NCBI RefSeq assembly: GCF_001625655.1
Contig: NZ_AUYB01000105.1
Location: 1-64,000, forward strand
Reading direction: 5' to 3'
DNA length: 64,000 nt
DNA from: Pseudoalteromonas luteoviolacea DSM 6061
Lineage (GTDB): Bacteria; Pseudomonadota; Gammaproteobacteria; Enterobacterales; Alteromonadaceae
The notes below the pieces were generated by a model that searched no databases, was not told where the DNA came from, and worked only from the letters and a program-made list of their open reading frames with translations. This document shows positions 54,059 to 63,100 of this stretch, one piece after another. The stretch's first letter is position 1. Each line of letters begins with the position of its first letter. The translations under genes were made by a program, and so were the position numbers.

Positions 54059-55965
54059 ATGATGCGCTTATTATGGTTTGTTTTGGGAATAGGGGCCGCA
54101 ATTGTACATTTTGATTCGTCGGCTAAAGACACATCTGCATTACCGATAGAAGCTTTTGCGAGTTTACCTAAGGTTAGCCAATATAAACTTTCCCCTCAGG
54201 GTTCTAAGTATGCGTATGTTGCCAATAGTAAAGGCGAACTGTATTTAGTAATCAAAGACCTGAATACAGGAAAATTATATCCTGTGACAAAAACTGATAA
54301 TCTAAATATCAAGCTCAATTGGTTTGACTGGGTAGATGATAGTTTATTATTACTGGGTGTTTCATATACTGAAAAAGAGCAACATATTCGATACACTCGC
54401 ACTGAGTTGCTCAGTTATGACTTAAATAGTAAGAATAAAAAAACGAAAATTGTTATTCGTCCGGGTAGAAATCAGCATGATGCACAATTCAAAGACAACG
54501 TGATAAGCATGCTTTCGAATGACCCTGAACACGTGCTTCTATCTATTGATCTCAGAAAGCCAAACTTGCCTGATGTATATAAACTCAATGTAAAAAAAGC
54601 AAAATTAAAACGCGTCAAGGGCTACAAGTCTCATGTGAAAAGTTGGATTGCTGATAGGCAAGGGAATGTAAGAATGTCCTATCACGTAGACGATACGCAT
54701 ATTTATTATCGGTTATTCGACCTTAAAACTGAAAAGTGGCGCACTGTTTTTGAGCACGAGGCTTTTTCTAAAGACCAAATTACGGTGTTGGGGTTTGATA
54801 TTGACCCTCATATTTTTTATATCAAAGCAATTCACAATGATAAGTCATCTATATTTAAAGTAGATTCTTCAGATCCTATGTTGCCACGAACGCTGGTATC
54901 TCATGACCCTGATTATGATGTTGGTAGTTACTTATTTTATTCTCCTGTATCTGGCGCTGTCGCCAAGGTTTCTGGCTCAGAATATTGGGACGAAGACTTA
55001 AAAGCACTTCAAGCTTCAGTAGACCAAGCATTGCCTGATGCACAAAACTCCATTCAGGACATTGATAACAGAGGGAATAGTTATATTGTTTATAGCGAGT
55101 CTAAAACTGACTCTGGCAGTTATTTATTAGGAAATCGAGAAAAAATACAATTCAATATCTAGACCAAGAATATCCTCATATTTACGGTGAAACATACATA
55201 GGTAAAAAATTGGTTGTTTACAAAACGAGAGATAATATTGAAATCGAAGCCTATATAACACTGCCAAGAGCATACCAAGCAAACTTACAATATCCTGCAA
55301 TCATATTGCCTCATGGAGGACCGTATACCCGAGACTATGAAACCTTTGACTATTGGTCTGAGTTTTTTGCGCACAATGGCTACATCGTCTTTCAGCCAAA
55401 CTTTAGAGGGTCATTTGGTTATGGATTTGAGTTTGCCAAAGCGGCGATCGGAGGATGGGGGAAAGCGATGCAAGATGATTTAGAAGATGCAGCAAATTGG
55501 CTTGTTACTAATAAATACAGTCAACAAGACAAGATGTGTATTGCTGGAGGTAGCTATGGTGGCTATGCAGCACTGATGGCTTTAGTTAAGCACCCCGATA
55601 CATTTAGATGTGCAGCAAGCTTCGCGGGCGTAAGCGATTTGGGGTTAATTTACTGGGAAGCTGAGCGTTTTACTAACAAAGATATTGTGCGTAAACAACT
55701 TGGAGGCGACAGAGCAAAGCTAGATGATGTTTCTCCAGTCAATTTCGCTAAAGTTATAAAGAACCCAGTGTTATTGATTCATGGTAGTGAGGACTCGGTG
55801 GTACCAGTTAGGCATAGTCGCAATATGGCTAAGGCACTCAAACTTGCAGGAAAAGACTTTAAGTACATTGAATTAGATGAGGGTGATCACCATTTGAGTT
55901 ATCAACCCCATCGAATAACGACGCTTGAAGCCATGTTAGTATTTTTTAATAAACAATTGATGTAG
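54059..55965 (+). pseudogene. S9 prolyl oligopeptidase-family peptidase split by a one-base frameshift
   Basis: Two frames make one S9 peptidase. The first (54059-55162) encodes the signal peptide and N-terminal beta-propeller. The second (coding sense from about 55146, first ATG at 55210) encodes the catalytic domain, with GGSYGG, an Asp in HGSEDSVVP and His in GDHHLS. At the junction the run of six A at 55140-55145 breaks the frame. Adding one A restores continuous sense (NREK followed by NTIQYLDQEY). The gene is otherwise intact, so this is a recent mutation, a sequencing error, or recoding by slippage on the A run. It is a second S9 peptidase besides 40240-42279. Confidence 0.85.
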
Positions 55966-56016
55966 AGATGCCCCAATTAAACTCAATGGTCTTTTATTGC
56001 AAGCTATGACCGCTGT

Positions 56017-56238
56017 TTATGTTTCATGATGGCCAGCTTGTGAAGTGGCGTTGTTACGGATCTGTTCAAATTTATTGAATGCATTTGAGACAACGTCTTT
56101 GTCGGTTGCTGTGAGTGCGATAGAGACATCGCAATTTGGATTTGAGCAAGAAAATGACTGCCCAGACAAAAGTAAATTCGACTCAAAGTAAATAGGCATA
56201 TTGCACTCGGGGCAATCAAGTTTTGATTTAATACTCAT
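56017..56238 (-). CDS. zinc-ribbon protein of the DUF2589 operon
   Basis: The 73-residue protein has two Cys pairs, CPEC near residue 9 and a later CSNPNC at about 31-36. This is a zinc-ribbon pattern. The remaining C-terminus is polar and helical. It is the last gene of a minus-strand operon with three DUF2589-type genes, 10 bp behind the nearest. AAGGAA precedes the ATG. A DNA- or protein-binding adaptor is possible; the role is unknown. An overlapping minus-strand frame is a shadow. Confidence 0.65.
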   Translation of the reverse strand: MSIKSKLDCPECNMPIYFESNLLLSGQSFSCSNPNCDVSIALTATDKDVVSNAFNKFEQIRNNATSQAGHHET

Positions 56239-56248
56239 GTTTTATTCC

Positions 56249-56941
56249 TTAGTTTTTACTTGGTAGTGGCATCATGTTTTTAGAGAAAATATCTAAAATG
56301 GTGGTGATCCCATTGGGAAGTGGTAGTTGACCTGCTTCTAGGGTCACCTCGTAACTTGCATGTGCTGCGCTTGACTGTTGTAGCTCGCCTTGACTGGATT
56401 TTGCCAGCGAGCCGTGTAATTCGGTTTCAAATTCATGTGCTTGGCTGGGCTTAGTAAGTTGTTCATTGGCGTTTTGTGCTGTGCGTTGCTTGCGGCCATG
56501 CAGTCTGCCCTGCGAACGCCCACGAGCACGTTCAGGGGCTTTACGAACTTTGCTTACATTACTTCCTTGTTGATCAAAAGAGTCTACTTTGTTAATCTCA
56601 CGTGAACTCTTTACTTCCATGTTAAATGACACTTTTAGTCTCTCTATGGCGAGCGAATTTATCGGTATTAATGTCATTAAAGGAATTGAAATATCCATTT
56701 TCACTGGTGAGCTACTCACTGAGCCGTTTTTATCAATAACCGATCGTGACAATGTAAAGTTAACCATAGTAGGAACTAGCTGATTATTGTCATCTGTGCT
56801 TTTCTCGAAGCAAGTTGTGAGCAGAAACTGAGTTTGGGCATTTGCAATCATTGCATTGGCATCCGTTGCTGCTTTGAGTGGTGCACCAATGAGGGCTTTC
56901 ATCGGTAATCCAGAAAACTGCGAGGCAATATTAGTGTTCAT
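56249..56941 (-). CDS. DUF2589-family protein, paralogue 2
   Basis: The 230-residue protein has the family N-terminus FSGLPMKALIGAPLKAATDAN, followed by AMIANAQTQFLLTTCFE. A central LIPINSLAIERLKVSFNMEV strand region comes next. A basic, Arg-rich insert (RARGRSQGRLHGRKQR) is followed by the closing GQLPLPNGITTILDIFSKN. It is clearly paralogous to the gene at 57532-58191. DUF2589 proteins have no established function. No signal peptide is present. The start has AAGGA. Confidence 0.75.
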   Translation of the reverse strand: MNTNIASQFSGLPMKALIGAPLKAATDANAMIANAQTQFLLTTCFEKSTDDNNQLVPTMVNFTLSRSVIDKNGSVSSSPVKMDISIPLMTLIPINSLAIERLKVSFNMEVKSSREINKVDSFDQQGSNVSKVRKAPERARGRSQGRLHGRKQRTAQNANEQLTKPSQAHEFETELHGSLAKSSQGELQQSSAAHASYEVTLEAGQLPLPNGITTILDIFSKNMMPLPSKN

Positions 56942-56964
56942 ACTGAGTCCTTATTGATATTTGG

Positions 56965-57459
56965 TTACCCAGGGATCTGAGCTCTAAGTGCGCGTTCATA
57001 ACCCTCGATTAGTTTTTTTAGACCCTCTGGTGGCTCGTGCCCTGTCATAACAATCTCTAAATGCGCATTTGCCGTGTTTTCGCCGCTATGAGGACCCATA
57101 ATTTTGTCTCTCAGGCCTGTTTTTTGGGTGTTTTTAGCAAATGTAACCATCAGTTTGTGGTGTTCGTTAGTGCTGATCTCTAGGTCGGTTTTAAACTTAA
57201 CTTCGGTAATGCGTGGTGAAGATATAGGCACAAGTGCAAGCAGGGGAACCTGTGCTTCAATCGTATCGATCCCATCTTCCGAGCGACTAGGAAATTGCAT
57301 CGTGCATGTTTTGGGAGAGTAACTTGGAGGCAACCCTGCTTCATTTTCGTGTTCATCAAAAAACCGTTTTACGAAATCTATCGTTTCGCCTTCAACAGAC
57401 TTAGCGGCGTCTTTTACACCTTTGTGTATGGCTTTCATGAGTGATTGAAATTCGATCAT
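56965..57459 (-). CDS. DUF2589-like protein, shortest and most divergent paralogue
   Basis: The 164-residue protein lacks the FSGLPMK start. It retains the same central segment, VPLLALVPISSPRITEVKFKTDLEI, and a closing EPPEGLKKLIEGYER helix. The N-terminal helix (FQSLMKAIHKGVKDAAKS) may serve for assembly. It lies between the two longer paralogues, 23 and 72 bp away, so the three proteins probably form one complex. The ribosome-binding site is AAGAG. Its function is unknown. Confidence 0.65.
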   Translation of the reverse strand: MIEFQSLMKAIHKGVKDAAKSVEGETIDFVKRFFDEHENEAGLPPSYSPKTCTMQFPSRSEDGIDTIEAQVPLLALVPISSPRITEVKFKTDLEISTNEHHKLMVTFAKNTQKTGLRDKIMGPHSGENTANAHLEIVMTGHEPPEGLKKLIEGYERALRAQIPG

Positions 57460-57531
57460 GGTGTTTCTCTTATTATCGTTGTTTGTATGAGGAAGCAGTG
57501 AGCTTCCTCAGTTTAGTTGTGAACCCAGACT

Positions 57532-58191
57532 CTAGGATGCTTTCTCAATAATCGGGTCTATGTTCTTAGTGAAGGCGTTAATAATCGTGGTGACGCCAGT
57601 AGGCAGAGGTAATTGGCCTGCATGAACATCTACCTCATACTTTGCTTTATTTGATGCTTCGTAATGCTCTTTTTGTTTTGAAGTCGACTTACTGCTATGA
57701 GATACCGAACCGTGTACTTCAACGGAGAATAATCCAGCATTATATTTTGCTGTAATGTCGGCTTTTGCTGCTGTTTCTTGCTCACTACTTTTTTCATTAT
57801 CGGTCGACATTGAGCTAGACACTTCCATTTCAAAGTGAATTTTCACATCATCTACAGCCAACGAATTTAGTGGGATAAGCGTGAGTAAAGGCAGCTTCAA
57901 AGTGATTTTGGCATCAGTTCCTGGTTTGCCTTCAGCTGTGATAACTGGGCGGCTAAGTTCAAACTCAACCATAATCGGGGTGAGCTTACTGTTACTTGAC
58001 TGAGGTGGGTTGTTACCTCCGCCCCCGCCACCACCTCCGCCGCCATTTTCGAAGCATGTACTTAGCATAAATTGCGTTTGGGTACGTGCCATCATGCCAT
58101 TTGCATCTGTTGCAGCTTTTAGTGGTCCACCTATAAGGGATTTCATAGGTAAGCCACTAAATTGCTGGGCCATTGATACGAGTCCTGCCAT
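57532..58191 (-). CDS. DUF2589-family protein, paralogue 1
   Basis: The start is set at 58191, where GAGGAG lies upstream; the frame opens five codons earlier. The 219-residue protein has FSGLPMKSLIGGPLKAATDA, a run of nine Gly (about residues 49-57) that acts as a flexible linker, and ELSRPVITAEG. LPLLTLIPLNSLAVDDVKIH and a final GQLPLPTGVTTIINAFTKN follow. It is the first gene of the four-gene operon. The Gly run lies where the paralogue at 56249-56941 has a shorter loop. No function is established for the family. Confidence 0.75.
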   Translation of the reverse strand: MAGLVSMAQQFSGLPMKSLIGGPLKAATDANGMMARTQTQFMLSTCFENGGGGGGGGGGNNPPQSSNSKLTPIMVEFELSRPVITAEGKPGTDAKITLKLPLLTLIPLNSLAVDDVKIHFEMEVSSSMSTDNEKSSEQETAAKADITAKYNAGLFSVEVHGSVSHSSKSTSKQKEHYEASNKAKYEVDVHAGQLPLPTGVTTIINAFTKNIDPIIEKAS

Positions 58192-58744
58192 TGTGTTTCT
58201 CCTCATTTTCGAGATTTAAAAACCGTGCTAGTCAAGTAACCTCTTCCAAAACAACGAGAATGGGTAGTACCTGACTCGCTTGTTTAATTGGCCATGATAA
58301 AAGCCGTACGGTGATGAGAATTGGTGGATCTATGGAAAAAAACGGGGAATTGTATGATGTGATAAAAAGCACCCTAATTATTGTTAGAAAAGGGCAAATA
58401 ACTGCTTAGTAACGCGTGCTCTTTAACGTATCTTCTTGTTTTACAAATTTACCATTTGAAATAATGCAGCCGGTAGAAGGATAAAGCTTTATGGATAAAT
58501 TATTGCCTATTACATTTCTGTACATTGTTTAATCATTATTTATATAATTAAACTGCCTTAATTTTAGTCATTTATAGACTATTAAAATTTTCATTAATTG
58601 ATAATAAAAATTTAAAATACAATGGTATAGGAGTTTTTGTTGTGTTTTTTCATGTTTTGGTGTTAATAAAACATGAAGCTGGGTGTTTTATGTTCTTTAT
58701 ATTTTTGAGACAATAAGGACAGTTTGTGTTCATAGAAATCAAAA
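58192..58744. other. divergent promoter region between the DUF2589 operon and the surface-protein operon
   Basis: About 550 bp, AT-rich towards the plus-strand gene, with no supported gene, RNA or strong hairpin. Confidence 0.5.
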
Positions 58745-60133
58745 ATGCGATATTTATTCACTTTAATTTTGCTTTTAACTCTAACGTGTGAGTCAGTAGC
58801 AAACCAGAGAACCTTCGAGCAAGCCCAAGAGCCCATATTTGTGGGGGATATAGCCCTATTTGTTCCCGTTGAGCTTTTGCCATCCGATTCAAAGCTGGTC
58901 GCTTTAAAAGAAACTGATAGTGGCTATCTGATTGAATGGGATGAGGCTGATGGTGCTTCATTTTACTATGTGGAGCAATTAGTGAATGGAGTGTGGCAAC
59001 AAGTTGGTAGTGATGTATGGCATCAAGCAGGTAGCAATGCCAACAATCTAAGCATGACGATATCTGGTAAAAGTAGTAGCCAATTTAGAGTGGTCGCATG
59101 TGGTCAATATGGCTGTAGCAAACAGGCGGTTAATCAAAACGTAATAGCCAATGGCGATTTACAACTTTCGCAATTTACAATTTCCAAACCAGAAATAACT
59201 CGAGGTCAAAAGAGTGCACTAAGTTGGGAAGTACACAATGCCAGTAGTGTAAAGATAGTTGGATCCGATGGCTCGATATACAAAAACCTGCCTACATCTG
59301 GCTCTTTAAGTATTTATCCTTGGGCCTTTACAAACTATACATTGCTAGCCAACGGCTTTGGTCAGGCATTACATGCGTCACAAGGCATTGTTGTAAATGA
59401 ACACAGAGACGTTATACAAACTCCTTTCACAAATTACATCGAGCCACTTAGAAATATGGGTTATGACGTAATCGCAAGGTCTCTTGTTGCACTTCCTCAA
59501 GGTGTAATGTTCAGTACGCATGATGAAAAAATAGCGTTAGTTAATAAGTCTGGCGTAGTGCTTTGGGAAAAACAGCTCGATGGTGTTGTGGCCAATATGG
59601 GTAACTATGATGCCGATTCAAATAGAGTTTTTGTCAGTGTGAGTAAAATGGATGGCACCGGACAAACATGTTCAATAGATATCAATAATATCGATAATTA
59701 CAACTGTGTGACGACTTCATCATCAGCGATTTCTCGACCTGTTGTGATTGAACTAGCCTCAAGCGCAAATAGCGAGACAGAAGCACCAATGAAACTCGTG
59801 GCATCTATTGATATGAAGGGCAACCTTTATGTTATGGACAAGCAAACACTTAACCTTACGCATGAAGTAACAACATTACCTACACAAGTGGCTAAGTATG
59901 GTGTGACAGCAAACATCGCCGCTGTGCCTAATTCTAGTGATTTGATTATGCGTGTTTCAGAACGTGAATATGCGTCAATTTCAATCGCAGAAGTCCCTGT
60001 GGGTGGATGCCACAGTTTATCGAGCTGCGCGCAAAGCATGTTCTCGTTGTTTTCAAATGATAGTGCGACCGATGAGCAAGCACCGCCAAAACTAGAAGTG
60101 AAACTAAACTGGGTAAAGGAGCATAAGGAATAA
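58745..60133 (+). CDS. exported protein with fibronectin-type and PQQ-like propeller segments
   Basis: The 462-residue protein has a signal peptide (about 1-20, ending SVA). A fibronectin-III-like domain lies at about 55-135 (GYLIEWDEADGASFYYVEQL). A beta-sandwich (about 135-220) and propeller-like repeats (about 225-440, FSTHDEKIALVNKSGVVLWE) follow. The propeller pattern is that of PQQ-like or BamB-type proteins, which here more likely mediate protein contacts than enzymatic oxidation. The stop overlaps the next start (TAATG). The ribosome-binding site is weak. No function is assigned. Confidence 0.65.
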   Translation: MRYLFTLILLLTLTCESVANQRTFEQAQEPIFVGDIALFVPVELLPSDSKLVALKETDSGYLIEWDEADGASFYYVEQLVNGVWQQVGSDVWHQAGSNANNLSMTISGKSSSQFRVVACGQYGCSKQAVNQNVIANGDLQLSQFTISKPEITRGQKSALSWEVHNASSVKIVGSDGSIYKNLPTSGSLSIYPWAFTNYTLLANGFGQALHASQGIVVNEHRDVIQTPFTNYIEPLRNMGYDVIARSLVALPQGVMFSTHDEKIALVNKSGVVLWEKQLDGVVANMGNYDADSNRVFVSVSKMDGTGQTCSIDINNIDNYNCVTTSSSAISRPVVIELASSANSETEAPMKLVASIDMKGNLYVMDKQTLNLTHEVTTLPTQVAKYGVTANIAAVPNSSDLIMRVSEREYASISIAEVPVGGCHSLSSCAQSMFSLFSNDSATDEQAPPKLEVKLNWVKEHKE

Positions 60134-63100
60134 TGAAAAAGTCAATTTTATTAGGCTTTGCTGGTTTACTCTCTTGTTTTCAATTAGCTGCGCAAACACA
60201 GTCAGACACTGCCGAAAGCAAAAATACGGCTGTCATAGCTGAAGGGTTCGAATGTGATGTGCATGGTGTTGGCGAGCCTGTCGTACAGTCTACTCAAGTA
60301 TCAAGCGCATGTGATGACAAGCCGATTGATAGAGACCCTAGTGAATTACAAGTTTTCTCGTGTGCACTTAAAGGTCCACAATCGGTTTTTTTGAATGAAA
60401 CAACAACCGTTAATTTTCATAACTCTGTATCTGATGTTGCAACTCAAGCGAGTGTGCTAGATAACACAGGAGCCTATATATACAACGGTCAATATTACCG
60501 ATTAAATGGTGAGACCATTGCTAGTAATAGTCGCTTCTCTAACACCAAAGGGGTAGAGGTAAAATTCACCTCAGAGGGGAAGAGAACGTTATATTTGTTT
60601 CACAAAATATACGTTCGAAAAAATGGTCAACCAGCTTACCCTTATACAACAAACTCTTGTTTTCGAGAGATTAATGTCGTTAAAAAAACGCCGCCGCAAG
60701 TGCGTTTGGTTTTGCCCTCGTCTTCTTCAAAAACAATTCCTGTAGGCCAGCCGCAAACCGTTACCTTCTCGGTAAGTGACGAAGCGGGCGATGTCAGGTT
60801 ATTTGAGATCAAACGCAATAACATATTAGTCAAAACGTGCTCAAGCAGCGGAAACTGCTCACTTACGTTTACTCCCACAGCTAGCGAAATGGGTGAAGTT
60901 ACCTATACAGCCAAAGCTGTTGACGCACACAACGTGTCTGGGCAAGCATCGGTCAAATTTAACATTATTGCGGCTAACATTAAACCGACGGCACAACTTA
61001 CGGTAACCACGGCAAATGATACTGGCACAAATGTCATAATCAATGAAAACGGGCAAGTGACACTTACTGCCATATTTGAAGACTTGAATGATGATCCCAG
61101 TAGCCAGTTACATGAGGGCTATTTATGCGAAGTGGAGAACCCTAACTTTTGTCAAACATTTAATCTTGCTCAGTGCACAAAAGCCTCTGGTAAAAATCGT
61201 TTCACATGCTCCACCACAAAAATAGTCTCAAAAAGTGTTGAGTTTACCGCGCAAGCTAAAGATAAAAGAGGATTACTCTCTTCACTTGCTACTGCGAACG
61301 TAAAGTTAAATACTGCACCCAATATTGCACTAAATATTTCTAATAATAAAACCTATGCGTTTATTGATGAACCATACAATATAACCTTAACAGGTACAGA
61401 TCCGGATAACAGCGGCTTTGATACCGCAGTGATCTGCTTATTTTCTGGACCAAGTGCAAATCTAGGCAGCGAGAAAAAAAATTGTGCAACGTCAAGTGTG
61501 TCACACACGGTATGTAGTACAGCGGGTACATCCATTAACTGCACCTCGCAAATACCCGCACCAACACGCGATGGGCAATTCACATATTATGCATATGTAT
61601 CAGACAAAGATGGCGGTAAGTCGGTCGCTTCAAGAGAAGTTTATATTAGGCCGCTATACGGTATTAGACTTGATAATATCAGCTCAGGCGTTGAGCCAAA
61701 TGCAGATGTAAACTTTGATATTAAAATTGGTGGATTTAGTTCTCAAACCCATGCGTTAACTGATTTACAGTTATACGCAAATGATTCGATAGTTCAAGCA
61801 TACTCGTTCACCCATGGAGGTACCGCTTACACCGTAAACAGTGATGGCAAAATAAGAAACGCAGCGGGTAATGTGAGTGAAATTACACTACCAACAGAAT
61901 TTAATGGTGTCGTCACATTAAATGCCAGATGGCCTGCAAGTATATCTGGTGACGTCACGTTGCGAGTAACAGGCACAACGAATACAGGTAAAGTATCAAC
62001 ATCAGGCTCATTTGAAACTTCTGTAGCGTATCCTACGCTGAGTCCGCCATCTGCTGTGACAATAACCCCTTTGGGCAACGGTAAATATTCTGCCGCCGTA
62101 GCAGCAACTGCTAATACAACTCAGTATAAATGGCAGTTATTCATTGCCAATATTGAAAATAACTTGGTTGAAAAAGCAAACTACGAACAACCAGCTGTTA
62201 ATGCTGTTCAGAGTTTTCAAACACAATATGAAGACGATGCTCGTCTAGCTAAGGTTTGTGTAAGCGCTGTTAGTGTGTATCAAGACAAAAGGCAAGAGTC
62301 CGCGCCTACCTGTAGTGAGTTTACTATTAGCAATACACAGCCGCTGCCTAACAAAACATTATTTAGCGCAGGGTTCAAACACCAATTTTCAGCACCATAT
62401 TATGTAAACTGGCAGCTAAATGGTAATGAGTACACAGCCCAGTATAAATTGTATGGTTGGCAAGGTAGTGTTGCAGACAAACCTGCAAACCCAAGACTAT
62501 TAAAATCAACGACAAGTACAGACGGTGAATACTTCGCATCTGCGCCAGAAGCAGGCCATTACACCTATCAAATTCATAGCTGTAACACTCAAAATGTGTG
62601 TGTTGAGGGAGCGTATCAAACTGTAAACCACATACGAGCGATTATTAGTTCAGTAACACATGTGGTTTCAACGGCAAAGAAAAACGATACATCAGATCCT
62701 TATGCACAAAAGCCCAGAGTGACTGCCAGCACAACTTGCGTGGGCCATTGCTTAAGAATCAAAGGTTTAGGTATTAACGACACTTATGGTCGCATAGATA
62801 TGCGAGTTAAGCTCAATGCAAAAACGTATAGCGTAAATACAAGCAGCGCAAAGCGAATAGATGCTTTCACGATTGAAGTAAAAGCAGAAAATAGCGTCGT
62901 TGAAGGGTTTTATGAAGGTGGTTTAACGTTACAAGCTCTCAATGGCATTACAAACGCGCCAAAAGGTCTGTTTCATGTATATGCAGATGCACCAAATAGC
63001 CATTTAGATCCAATCAACAACCCAATTGTTGAGAGTATTTCTGGACGAGCTTACACAACGCAAAATAACTCGGTATTAGCTCTAACCAAACAGAATATTC

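Noticed and set aside
56004..56219. Second minus-strand frame overlapping the zinc ribbon
   Set aside because: The alternative frame has the Cys pairs and a ribosome-binding site; this one is a shadow.
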